A model generated the notes under the pieces. That model saw only the letters and a program-made list of their open reading frames with translations, was not told where the DNA came from and ran no database searches. Position numbers and translations under genes: made by a program. A stretch of DNA of 64,000 nucleotides from JBBQZU01 sp041749535 (GTDB lineage Bacteria > Bacteroidota > Bacteroidia > Flavobacteriales_D > Cryomorphaceae): positions 124,001-188,000 of the forward strand of contig JBGTBE010000108.1 in assembly GCA_041749535.1 (NCBI GenBank). Reading direction: 5' to 3'. Positions 26,027 to 33,947 of the stretch are shown in pieces (position 1 is the stretch's first letter; each line of letters begins with the position of its first letter).

Positions 26027-26689
26027 TTGGCACTCACCAAAGAGCAAATTGCAGCGCGAATATCCAAAGAACTCAAAAATGGATATTATGTAAATCTGGG
26101 TATTGGCATTCCTACTTTGGTAGCCAACTATGTTCCACCTGGTATAGCAGTAGAATTTCAATCTGAAAATGGTGTTTTAGGAATGGGCGCTTTTCCCTTT
26201 GAAGGAGAGGAAGATGCGGATCTTATAAACGCCGGAAAACAAACTATAACAGTGAAGCCAGGTGCCAGTTTTTTTGACTCTGCGATGAGTTTTGCGATGA
26301 TTCGCGGACGGCACGTACAGCTTACAGTACTTGGTGCAATGGAGGTATCTGAGAATGGCGACATTGCCAACTGGAAAATACCCGGTGTAATGGTGAAAGG
26401 AATGGGTGGTGCTATGGACCTTGTAGCTTCTGCTGAGAATATAATTGTTGCCATGCAGCACACGAATAAAAATGGGGATAGCAAACTCTTGCCCTCGTGC
26501 ACATTGCCCCTTACCGGAGTAGGTTGCGTGAAAAAGGTGGTAACGGATTTGGGCGTTATGGACATTTCTGCAGAAGGTGGATTCATTCTTCGTGAGCTTG
26601 CTCCGGGTGTCACTGTAGCAGAAATTAAAGCGAAGACCGCAGGCCGTTTGATCATTCCAAACGATGTAAAAGAAATGATTATTGAATGA
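26027..26689 (+). CDS. scoB: 3-oxoacid CoA-transferase, subunit B
   Basis: Second chain of the CoA-transferase. The 220-residue protein carries the catalytic Glu47 in SENGVLGMGAFP, which forms the glutamyl-CoA thioester, and the YVNLGIGIPTLVANYVP segment. The reading frame begins at TTG 26027. Homologues start at the same residues (LTKEQIAARI), and no ATG or GTG is closer. The gene is separated from scoA by 2.1 kb, yet both chains look intact, so a functional enzyme is expected. Confidence 0.95.
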   Translation: MALTKEQIAARISKELKNGYYVNLGIGIPTLVANYVPPGIAVEFQSENGVLGMGAFPFEGEEDADLINAGKQTITVKPGASFFDSAMSFAMIRGRHVQLTVLGAMEVSENGDIANWKIPGVMVKGMGGAMDLVASAENIIVAMQHTNKNGDSKLLPSCTLPLTGVGCVKKVVTDLGVMDISAEGGFILRELAPGVTVAEIKAKTAGRLIIPNDVKEMIIE

Positions 26690-26832
26690 ACACATCAACA
26701 GCCCACCAAGCGTCTAATAAAAAGTGTTGGTCTCCCTTATGCTCTGATATCGGTTTACTGCTGTGTAGCGCGTTTTCCAGAATTATCTAAATGAAGGTAT
26801 TGAAGCACTCACATCAGTGCTAATGCAGGTAC

Positions 26833-27555
26833 ATGAAAATTATAACTAAGCTTTCTATCGTTATTCCGGCCTTCAATGAAGGGCCAACGATTCATCTCAT
26901 ACTCGACAAAATAAGAGATGTGGAGCTTAAAAATGGAATCAACAAAGAAGTAGTTGTTGTGAATGATGCCTCTACCGATGATACTGATGATGCTATAAAG
27001 CGATATATGGCCCAGTATCCAGAAATGAGTTTAAGGTACTTCAATCAGCCTCAAAACATGGGTAAAGGTGCTGCCCTGCACCGAGCGATTGCCGAAGCAA
27101 GTGGTGAGTATATAATTGTTCAAGATGCAGACCTTGAGTACGACCCTCAGGAGTACAACCTCCTTTTGCAACCGGTATTGAGAGGGGTGGCTGATGTGGT
27201 ATATGGTTCCCGCTTTATCGGCGGTAAGCCTCACCGTATACTCTTCTTCTGGCACAGCCGTGGCAACAAATGGCTCACTACACTTTCGAATGCGCTTACC
27301 AATTTGAATCTTACAGACATGGAAACTTGCTACAAGCTCTTCAGGTCAGATATCATTAAAGGTTTAAATCTTCAGGAGAAGAGATTTGGATTTGAACCAG
27401 AAGTAACTGCCAAGCTGTCTAAAATCCAAAATTTACGCATCTATGAAGTAGGCATCAGCTACTACGGCCGCACGTATGCCGAAGGAAAGAAAATTGGCTG
27501 GAAAGATGGGCTAAGAGCCATTTATTGCATTGTGAAATACAACCTATTCAAATAG
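26833..27555 (+). CDS. family 2 glycosyltransferase, DPM1-like
   Basis: A 240-residue GT-A fold enzyme. It has the N-terminal nucleotide-binding segment IPAFNEGPTI, VVNDASTDDTDD, and the metal-binding QDADLEYDPQEY, as in polyprenyl-phosphate mannose or glucose synthases. No transmembrane helix follows, so it is a peripheral membrane type. It would make polyprenyl-phosphate-linked sugars for membrane transferases. The upstream GT-C-like protein could be a user, which is an inference. The next gene overlaps its stop by one base (TAGTG). Confidence 0.9.
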   Translation: MKIITKLSIVIPAFNEGPTIHLILDKIRDVELKNGINKEVVVVNDASTDDTDDAIKRYMAQYPEMSLRYFNQPQNMGKGAALHRAIAEASGEYIIVQDADLEYDPQEYNLLLQPVLRGVADVVYGSRFIGGKPHRILFFWHSRGNKWLTTLSNALTNLNLTDMETCYKLFRSDIIKGLNLQEKRFGFEPEVTAKLSKIQNLRIYEVGISYYGRTYAEGKKIGWKDGLRAIYCIVKYNLFK

Positions 27556-28322
27556 TGAATCAGTTTGAATTCAAAGAGCGAGATGAAATTGGGGAAAGTA
27601 CCCTCGACATACTCAGTGTGGCAAACAGGTTCAATACCTGGATGTATCGAACCATTGCTCCATTCACACCCGGTCGTGTTATAGAAATCGGCAGTGGCAT
27701 TGGCAATATTTCTGAGCACTATCTTCGCGCAGGCCGTGAAATTACCCTTTCCGATATTCGCACAGGATATTGTGATACACTGAAGAATAAATTCGGCACG
27801 TACGATAACCTCAACGGAGTTGAAAATCTGGACTTGGTGAATCCCGAATTTGACATTGAATATGCTCATTTGCTGAATTCCTTTGACAGCTTGTTCGCCC
27901 TAAATGTTTTAGAGCATATCGAAGATCATAACACAGCAATACAGAATGCCTCAAAACTACTTAAGGCTGGAGGGCGCATGCTCATTCTCGTGCCTGCATA
28001 CCAAGCATTGTATAACCAATTCGACCTGTATCTGGAGCATTATCGACGCTACAACACCAAATCATTGGAAGGAGTACTTTCTCAAGGCGGTTTGCGAATT
28101 ATTCATGGTCAATACTTCAACTCAGGTGGAATATTTGGGTGGTTCATTTCTGGAAAGCTGCGTGGTAAGAAAAGTATACCCGAGGGTGAACTTCGCCTGT
28201 TTGATCGATTGGTTCCCCTATTCAAAGTTGCAGACGCACTGACATTCAATCGCATTGGCCTATCAGTACTGGTTGTCGGTGAGAAACCTCAACGAACTAG
28301 TAATCCTTCAACTCAGGAATAG
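27555..28322 (+). CDS. class I SAM-dependent methyltransferase
   Basis: A 255-residue protein with motif I VIEIGSGIGN and the following acidic motif SDIRTGY. The segment NVLEHIEDHNTAI and the later GGRMLILVPAYQALYNQFD match the Methyltransf_11/23 type. I start at GTG 27555, which shares a base with the stop of the glycosyltransferase (TAGTG). A longer frame would overlap that gene by 31 bases. The substrate is unknown. Pairing with a DPM1-like enzyme is common in Bacteroidota and suggests a sugar- or lipid-linked product. Confidence 0.85.
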   Translation: MNQFEFKERDEIGESTLDILSVANRFNTWMYRTIAPFTPGRVIEIGSGIGNISEHYLRAGREITLSDIRTGYCDTLKNKFGTYDNLNGVENLDLVNPEFDIEYAHLLNSFDSLFALNVLEHIEDHNTAIQNASKLLKAGGRMLILVPAYQALYNQFDLYLEHYRRYNTKSLEGVLSQGGLRIIHGQYFNSGGIFGWFISGKLRGKKSIPEGELRLFDRLVPLFKVADALTFNRIGLSVLVVGEKPQRTSNPSTQE

Positions 28323-29988
28323 CGTCTATAAGCATGGCTGTATACGCACTTGAAGGCTGTTTGTAAATTTCCTCTGTATTGCCGTATTCTTCGATTATAC
28401 CCTTTCGCATCACAATCATACGATCACTCATGTATTTAACCACGCCCAAATCATGAGAAATGAAAATATAAGTAAGTCCATAATCATCCTTCAGATCATT
28501 CAGTAAATTCAGCACCTGGGCCTGCACTGAAACATCAAGTGCCGAAACAGATTCATCGCAAACAATAAACTCCGGCTCTACCATCAGCGCCCTTGCTATG
28601 CAAATACGCTGGCGCTGCCCACCTGAGAATTCATGCGGATACTTTCCTTTCCCGTCACTGCTAAGGCCCACCCGGTCCATTATGGCATCAATCTTCTGAT
28701 TAGTCTCCTTCCTGTTCTTCACCAATCCGTGAACCATCAGAGGTTCTTTCAAAGCCTGCTCCACAGTGAATCTAGGATTCAGGGATGCATATGGGTCTTG
28801 AAATATCAGTTGCATTCGCTTCCTGAGAGGACGCATCTGACTTTCGTTAAAGGTTGAAATGTCGGTGCCGTTATATATTACCTTGCCCGAATGCAGCGTT
28901 GCAAGTCTCAAAATAGCCCTGCCCAAGGTGCTTTTTCCGCATCCCGACTCGCCAACCAAGCCCAATGTTTCCCCTCTTCGCACATCGAAACTAACATTGT
29001 TTACTGCCTTTACATATGCCGTGGGTGTACCCTTCCAATCACGCTTGGAAGAATACCAAACCTCTAACTCTTTCGCTTCAATCAGAACTGAAGTTTTAGT
29101 TTCCTTGATCTTCGCTTCATGTACGACACTTATCTCAGACTTCTGAAGATATCCACTTACTGTTGGCAGCCTTCTAGGGTTTGTATTCAGTTTGGGTTTG
29201 CAAGACAATAGGGCGCGTGTATAATTGTGGGTAGGTTTTGAAAGTACATCTGCAGTTTTACCTGACTCGAGCAATTCTCCCCTATACATCACCAATATTT
29301 GGTCTGCTACATTGCTGATCAAGCCCAGGTCGTGGCTTATGAAAATGAGGCCCATATTGTTGCGCGTCTTCAACCTATGAAGCAATTCCAATATTCGCTT
29401 CTGTACAGTCACATCCAAAGCAGTTGTAGGCTCGTCAGCTATCAAAAGATCTGGCTCACAACTCATGGCCATAGCAATCATAACGCGCTGTTTCTGTCCT
29501 CCTGACAATTGATGGGGATAATTGTAAAACATCTCTGTGGGTCGTGGCAATTCCACATCCTTAAACAATTCTATGGTACGTTGGGCTGCTTCTGACTTTC
29601 CGATTTTCTGGTGCTGTCTTAGCGCTTCAGAAACCTGTTCTCCACAGGTCATTACCGGGTTTAGGGAAGTCATGGGTTCCTGAAATATCATAGCCACCCT
29701 GTTGCCTCTAATCTTGCGAATTTCAGATTCAGGAATATTGAGTAAATCAATGCTCCCCTGATCATCATATAGATTGGCTATACCAGAGCGAACATGGGCT
29801 CCTTTGGGTAAAAGCCCCATCAGTGCTAAAGAAGTAAGGCTCTTTCCTGACCCAGACTCTCCGACTATGCCAATGGTTTGCCCTCGATTCAGGGTAAACC
29901 CAATGCCGGTTACTGCAGGGGTTGATTCAGCGCCAAAATCAATCTTCAAATTCTTTAGCTCCAGCAGATGGTTTTTAGAACTCATCAT
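28297..29988 (-). CDS. ABC transporter ATP-binding protein with two fused NBDs (Opp/Dpp type)
   Basis: A 563-residue protein of two ABC ATPase domains: Walker A GESGSGKS and signature LSGGQKQR in the first half, GESGCGKS and FSGGQRQR in the second. This fused form (as in YejF or GsiA) energises oligopeptide, nickel or microcin importers. Each NBD has the C-terminal sequence typical of the peptide-importer family. No permease or binding-protein gene is adjacent in the window, so the partner is elsewhere or the protein is an orphan. It overlaps the upstream lipoprotein gene by 14 bases and the convergent methyltransferase gene by 26. Confidence 0.95.
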   Translation of the reverse strand: MMSSKNHLLELKNLKIDFGAESTPAVTGIGFTLNRGQTIGIVGESGSGKSLTSLALMGLLPKGAHVRSGIANLYDDQGSIDLLNIPESEIRKIRGNRVAMIFQEPMTSLNPVMTCGEQVSEALRQHQKIGKSEAAQRTIELFKDVELPRPTEMFYNYPHQLSGGQKQRVMIAMAMSCEPDLLIADEPTTALDVTVQKRILELLHRLKTRNNMGLIFISHDLGLISNVADQILVMYRGELLESGKTADVLSKPTHNYTRALLSCKPKLNTNPRRLPTVSGYLQKSEISVVHEAKIKETKTSVLIEAKELEVWYSSKRDWKGTPTAYVKAVNNVSFDVRRGETLGLVGESGCGKSTLGRAILRLATLHSGKVIYNGTDISTFNESQMRPLRKRMQLIFQDPYASLNPRFTVEQALKEPLMVHGLVKNRKETNQKIDAIMDRVGLSSDGKGKYPHEFSGGQRQRICIARALMVEPEFIVCDESVSALDVSVQAQVLNLLNDLKDDYGLTYIFISHDLGVVKYMSDRMIVMRKGIIEEYGNTEEIYKQPSSAYTAMLIDAIPELKDY

Positions 29989-30523
29989 CTAGAGGTTCTA
30001 GAAAATTGATGCTGAGAAATGGTGTATCCAACTCTGACACCTCCATGCTCATGGTTATCTCTACAATGTTATTATTCTTGCTGAAAGTAGTCCAGTTGCA
30101 TGTATTTCCATCGCAAATTTTATTGCCAAATCGCTCAGTGAAGTATGCCTGTAACAGATTCCTGGATTCATCAAGGTAATCACCATCCAAAGAGAAAACA
30201 TCAGATTGGATTTCAAAAAGACCATACTCATCGAATGAGTAATAGATTTTGGCGTGTAGTTGACTATCTGTGCTGTACACATTCATAATAATAAGCGTAT
30301 CAGACTTCAGTTCAGGCAAAGTATCAAGCGTTGAGAGTACTTCTTGAAAGGATTCCCCAAGCTTTAACCCCCTATATGACGCTCCTTTAACTGGCTGACA
30401 AATAACCGCTACTGGGTCAATCAGATTCTCAGTCTCAGATGGCTGCGACGTGCAGGCGCCCAAAAAAAATCCCACAGCGATGTACAAGAAGACGGTACTT
30501 TTAGACAACTTGAATTGAGTCAT
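29975..30523 (-). CDS. lipoprotein of unknown function, 182 aa
   Basis: A signal peptide with lipobox FLGAC (Cys24), followed by a mixed alpha/beta domain of about 150 residues with segments such as YRGLKLGESFQEVLSTLDTL and YYSFDEYGLFEIQSDVF. The LKLGESFQEV segment recalls small outer-membrane lipoproteins with a fold like the SmpA/OmlA (BamE) type, but similarity is too weak to call. It lies between the exonuclease and the ABC protein with small overlaps on both sides (30501-30523 and 29975-29988), so all three are probably one transcript. Confidence 0.75.
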   Translation of the reverse strand: MTQFKLSKSTVFLYIAVGFFLGACTSQPSETENLIDPVAVICQPVKGASYRGLKLGESFQEVLSTLDTLPELKSDTLIIMNVYSTDSQLHAKIYYSFDEYGLFEIQSDVFSLDGDYLDESRNLLQAYFTERFGNKICDGNTCNWTTFSKNNNIVEITMSMEVSELDTPFLSINFLEPLDDEF

Positions 30524-31220
30524 TGGATATGATCGGAAGGTTCTTAAATCTTAATACTAGCTGTGCTACAGCAACTGTATCCTTTTCACAATAGGTCCTG
30601 ATGCGTTCCAAGTCACCCTCCTCCCAATACACCCTGCCAACATCCGCTCCAGAGATATCATCTTTTGGGGTTGGAATTCCGAGTATGGTTGTAAGCAAAG
30701 AAAGTGATGTAAAGTGCTTGTAGTCTCCGAATTTCCAAAGATCCAATGTATCTAAGTGTTTCACTTCCCACGGTTTCAGGCCAGAAACATCAATAATTTT
30801 GGGAAGTTTCATGGAGTTGATCACCATACGTCTGGCGATATATGGAAGATCAAATTCCTTCAGGTTGTGGCCACAAAGATATTTTTCATCTGTATTGAAA
30901 TGCTTATTGAGTAATTCAGAGAACTCTGTAAGAAGTTGTTTTTCATCATGACCATAATATGATTTTACCCTGAGTTTTTTTTCTCCAGCCTGCTCGTAAA
31001 AGAGTGCCGTAGAAATGCAAATTACCTTTCCAAACTCAGCATAAATTCCCGCTTTAGAATACGCTTCCTCAGCAGTAATACCTTCGCGCTGCTGTATAAA
31101 CTTGGTCTTGTCGGCCCATAAGACTTGTAAATTATCTGACAACCCACCAAAACTTGGTTGAACAGGTACTGTTTCAATATCGAGAAACAGGATTTGATTT
31201 AAAGGTACTTTTCCAAGCAT
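30501..31220 (-). CDS. predicted 3'-5' exonuclease (PolB-like DnaQ superfamily)
   Basis: A 239-residue DEDD nuclease. The Asp-x-Glu pair is in FLDIETVP, the second Asp region in GHNLKEFDLPYIARRM, and the final Asp in CEKDTVAVAQL. This matches the PolB-like predicted 3'-5' exonuclease family found in Bacteroidota. I start at ATG 31220. An in-frame TTG twelve bases upstream is less likely. Substrate (DNA or RNA) is not known. It leads a three-gene run with the lipoprotein and the ABC ATPase. Confidence 0.85.
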   Translation of the reverse strand: MLGKVPLNQILFLDIETVPVQPSFGGLSDNLQVLWADKTKFIQQREGITAEEAYSKAGIYAEFGKVICISTALFYEQAGEKKLRVKSYYGHDEKQLLTEFSELLNKHFNTDEKYLCGHNLKEFDLPYIARRMVINSMKLPKIIDVSGLKPWEVKHLDTLDLWKFGDYKHFTSLSLLTTILGIPTPKDDISGADVGRVYWEEGDLERIRTYCEKDTVAVAQLVLRFKNLPIISNDSIQVV

Positions 31221-31434
31221 ATACAAGTACAAATTAACCTAAAATTAAACTCCAACCGCCAATTTGAAATAAAGAATTTGCATGGTTTGTCATGTGTATT
31301 AAAATTGATGAAGTTCATGGCCTGAAGATTCCTGCGACCCGCCGCCTGGATATTATGCGTCTATTTTCACCTATCGAATTCTGCATTTCTCAACAATCTT
31401 CTCAGGAGATGCTTAGCATCACTACTTTTGTGGG

Positions 31435-31779
31435 ATGGATTTTGAGTTCGAAAAGCGATGGAATACACTTGTAGAATATCTGGCTACCAAATTTGGTGAA
31501 GAAATTGACATAGAGGCAATGCTTTTCCTTATTGGTATTCAGGAACTTGGAATGGGAGGTCGGCGATTCAGGAAAGATGAGAAGCTGGATCTAATACATA
31601 TTGGGATTTGCACAGTATTAACCCCTTATGGATACTATAATTTCAGCCATAGTGATGAAGAAGGCTGGCCACATTTCGAATGCTTGAAGAAACTACCACA
31701 TCTAAAAGACGCTGAACAGAAAATGCTGATGCGAAAGGCGGTAATTGAATACTTTGAAAACGAAGGACTTATTCAATAA
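31435..31779 (+). CDS. conserved Bacteroidota protein of unknown function, 114 aa
   Basis: A 114-residue soluble protein. The central segment LFLIGIQELGMGGRRFRKDEKLDLIHI and the later LTPYGYYNFSHSDEEGWPHFE are like a family I have seen only in Bacteroidota genomes, with no known role. There is no signal peptide or membrane helix. The 214-base gap upstream shows no obvious promoter or RNA. The stop is 11 bases into the convergent lipoprotein gene. Confidence 0.75.
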   Translation: MDFEFEKRWNTLVEYLATKFGEEIDIEAMLFLIGIQELGMGGRRFRKDEKLDLIHIGICTVLTPYGYYNFSHSDEEGWPHFECLKKLPHLKDAEQKMLMRKAVIEYFENEGLIQ

Positions 31780-32155
31780 TGAATGTCTTGCGGTTGGTTT
31801 CTTCCTCCACAATTTTCATGATGCCTTCAAGAAATGCGGTACTGTCCGGAAATTCCTTTGTTATCTCAAGGTTTAACACGGCAAATCCGCTTTGGCCTTG
31901 TTTGTAATCTTCAGTGAAATCAAAGGTGACAACACCACTTGAATTTGTAAAGTCAGTTTGGTCAAACCTTATTTCACCCACTTCTGTTTGGTCCACAGTT
32001 CCTTGAGCGAAAATTCTTACTTGTGCACCAATTACTGGAGCCCCACTTTGGGTGATCACTTTTATTTCTGCAAGGGTGTCTTCCTCCTTGTTGCAAGATG
32101 TCAGCATCAAAAGCGAAGCTGAAAGAGCAAATAATGCAATTATGCGACCTGTCAT
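31769..32155 (-). CDS. lipoprotein with Ig-like fold, 128 aa
   Basis: A lipoprotein signal peptide ends in LLMLTSC (Cys21) and is followed by a short beta-rich domain of about 100 residues with the pattern EIKVITQSGAPVIGAQVRIFA. This resembles the carboxypeptidase-regulatory or Ig-like domains of Bacteroidota surface proteins. No catalytic motif is visible. It converges with the previous gene by 11 bases and diverges from a peptidylprolyl isomerase gene. Confidence 0.75.
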   Translation of the reverse strand: MTGRIIALFALSASLLMLTSCNKEEDTLAEIKVITQSGAPVIGAQVRIFAQGTVDQTEVGEIRFDQTDFTNSSGVVTFDFTEDYKQGQSGFAVLNLEITKEFPDSTAFLEGIMKIVEEETNRKTFIIE

Positions 32156-32201
32156 TTTGTAGGGTTTGTTAAATTCGCAGCGTTAAAGGACGTCCAAAAA
32201 T

Positions 32202-32930
32202 ATGAAATTTATCAACAGCACAACCAGAAGATTCAAAGACCCAATTGCTTTGATCTGTCTTGTGATCTCTTTAGTACTGCTTTCTTTCACCATGAAGGTG
32301 GACGAAAAAAAGGTAGAAATGGTTGTCTTGACAACTGCTTACGGCGAAATGACAATTGCACTTTATGATGATACCCCACTTCACCGGGATAATTTTCTAA
32401 AGCTGGTCAAAGAGTCTTATTACAATGATCTACTGTTTCACAGAGTCATTAAGAGTTTCATGATTCAGGGTGGAGATCCTGATTCTAGAATGGCAGCCTC
32501 AGGAACCCAACTAGGTGTTGGCGGACCGGGCTATACAATTCCCGCTGAGATTCGTGCAAGCCACATACACAAGAAGGGCGCACTTGCTGCGGCCCGTCAA
32601 GGTGATCAGGTAAACCCCAAGAAAGAGTCTTCAGGATCTCAATTCTACATTGTGCATGGCGGACCTGTTTCGGAAAAAGCAATGTCAAATCAAAGTGTGC
32701 AACGCTCTATGCTACAGCCAGAATGGCCCGATTATACTGACGATCAGAAGTTACTCTATTCCCAACTGGGTGGTGCACCTCACCTCGATGGTGGCTACAC
32801 AGTATTTGGTGAAGTAATTTCTGGTCTTGATATTATTGATTCTATCGCTGCTCAGCCTTGCGATCGCAACAACAGGCCTCTAGAGGATATTAAAATGAGC
32901 CTGAAAATAGAAAGAAAAAAATGGCCCTGA
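32202..32930 (+). CDS. cyclophilin-type peptidylprolyl isomerase, membrane-anchored or exported
   Basis: A 242-residue protein with an N-terminal hydrophobic segment (about 13-30) that serves as a signal or anchor, then a cyclophilin domain with LLFHRVIKSFMIQGGDPDS, SSGSQFYIVHG, and HLDGGYTVFGEVISG. The catalytic Arg of FHRV is present, so prolyl isomerase activity in the periplasm is likely. It is the second such domain in the window after the HEAT fusion at 9654. It overlaps pheS by ten bases, an unusual pairing for a housekeeping synthetase. Confidence 0.94.
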   Translation: MKFINSTTRRFKDPIALICLVISLVLLSFTMKVDEKKVEMVVLTTAYGEMTIALYDDTPLHRDNFLKLVKESYYNDLLFHRVIKSFMIQGGDPDSRMAASGTQLGVGGPGYTIPAEIRASHIHKKGALAAARQGDQVNPKKESSGSQFYIVHGGPVSEKAMSNQSVQRSMLQPEWPDYTDDQKLLYSQLGGAPHLDGGYTVFGEVISGLDIIDSIAAQPCDRNNRPLEDIKMSLKIERKKWP

Positions 32931-33940
32931 ACCAGGAAGAAGTTTTAGCTGAAATTGATGCTTTTCAAGCTGCGTCCAGAGAAGAGATTGAAGCCTTCAG
33001 GGTCAAATACCTAAGCAAAAAAGGCCTTATCAAAGAGTTTGAATCAGGAATTAAAGATGTTTCTCCTGATCAACGGAGGGCATTTGGTCAGTTTATCAAT
33101 TCACTGAAAGCCCGTGTCACTGAAAAAATTGAAACACTCACAAACGCTCTGGGAGGGTCCAATACTTCTTCGGCCTCAGCGATAGACTTAAGCAGAAGTA
33201 CAGGACAGACTGCCATAGGTAGTAGGCACCCGGTGTCAATGGTGAGAAAGGAGATTGAAGATATTTTCGCTCGTATAGGCTTCTCCATATCCGAGGGCCC
33301 TGAGATTGAAGATGATTGGCATAATTTCTCAGCACTGAACTTCCCGGCAGATCATCCTGCCAGAGACATGCAGGATACTTTTTTTATTGAAAAGGATCCA
33401 GATATCGCTTTGCGCACGCATACTTCATCGGTTCAGGTAAGGGTTATGGAATCGGGTAAGCCCCCCATAAGAATTATAGCTCCAGGTAGGGTCTACAGAA
33501 ATGAGGCTATCTCGTCAAGGTCTCACTGCATGTTTCACCAAATAGAAGGACTCTACATTGACAAAGGAGTAAGTTTTGCAGATATGAAGCAAACTATTGA
33601 ATATTTTGCAAAAGCATTTTTTGGTAAGGCAAAAATCAGATTAAGACCTTCGTACTTCCCCTTTACCGAGCCGAGTGCTGAAGTGGATGTTTACTGGGGT
33701 TTGGAGAATGAATCAGATTACAGGATCACTAAAGGCACAGGTTGGCTCGAAATCATGGGATGTGGGATGGTAGACCCCAATGTGCTTGAAGCATCGGGCA
33801 TAGACCCTAACATATATTCAGGCTACGCATTCGGTATGGGAATAGAGCGTATTGCCATGAACCGGTTTCAAATAAACGATATACGAATGCTCTTTGAGAA
33901 CGATCTCAGGTTTCTGAATCAGTTTAAGGGCGCTTGGTAA
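32921..33940 (+). CDS. pheS: phenylalanyl-tRNA synthetase alpha subunit
   Basis: Catalytic chain of the alpha2beta2 enzyme that charges tRNA-Phe. The 339-residue protein has an N-terminal coiled-coil for tRNA contact (residues 1-80) and class II motifs: the motif 2 region VYRNEAISSRSHCMFHQIEG, and motif 3 GMGIERIAMNRF. pheT is not adjacent, which is common in Bacteroidota. It is co-transcribed with the preceding isomerase (overlap 32921-32930) and converges on pyk with a seven-base gap. Confidence 0.97.
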   Translation: MALNQEEVLAEIDAFQAASREEIEAFRVKYLSKKGLIKEFESGIKDVSPDQRRAFGQFINSLKARVTEKIETLTNALGGSNTSSASAIDLSRSTGQTAIGSRHPVSMVRKEIEDIFARIGFSISEGPEIEDDWHNFSALNFPADHPARDMQDTFFIEKDPDIALRTHTSSVQVRVMESGKPPIRIIAPGRVYRNEAISSRSHCMFHQIEGLYIDKGVSFADMKQTIEYFAKAFFGKAKIRLRPSYFPFTEPSAEVDVYWGLENESDYRITKGTGWLEIMGCGMVDPNVLEASGIDPNIYSGYAFGMGIERIAMNRFQINDIRMLFENDLRFLNQFKGAW

Positions 33941-33947
33941 TTTTAGC

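Noticed and set aside
26815..26832. Hairpin GCACT...AGTGC before the family 2 glycosyltransferase
   Set aside because: Five-base arms with no T run. Too weak for a terminator or a riboswitch.
31292..31474. 60-residue frame on the plus strand upstream of the 114-residue gene
   Set aside because: No recognisable motif, and it overlaps the start of the well-supported downstream gene in another register. Coding character is poor.
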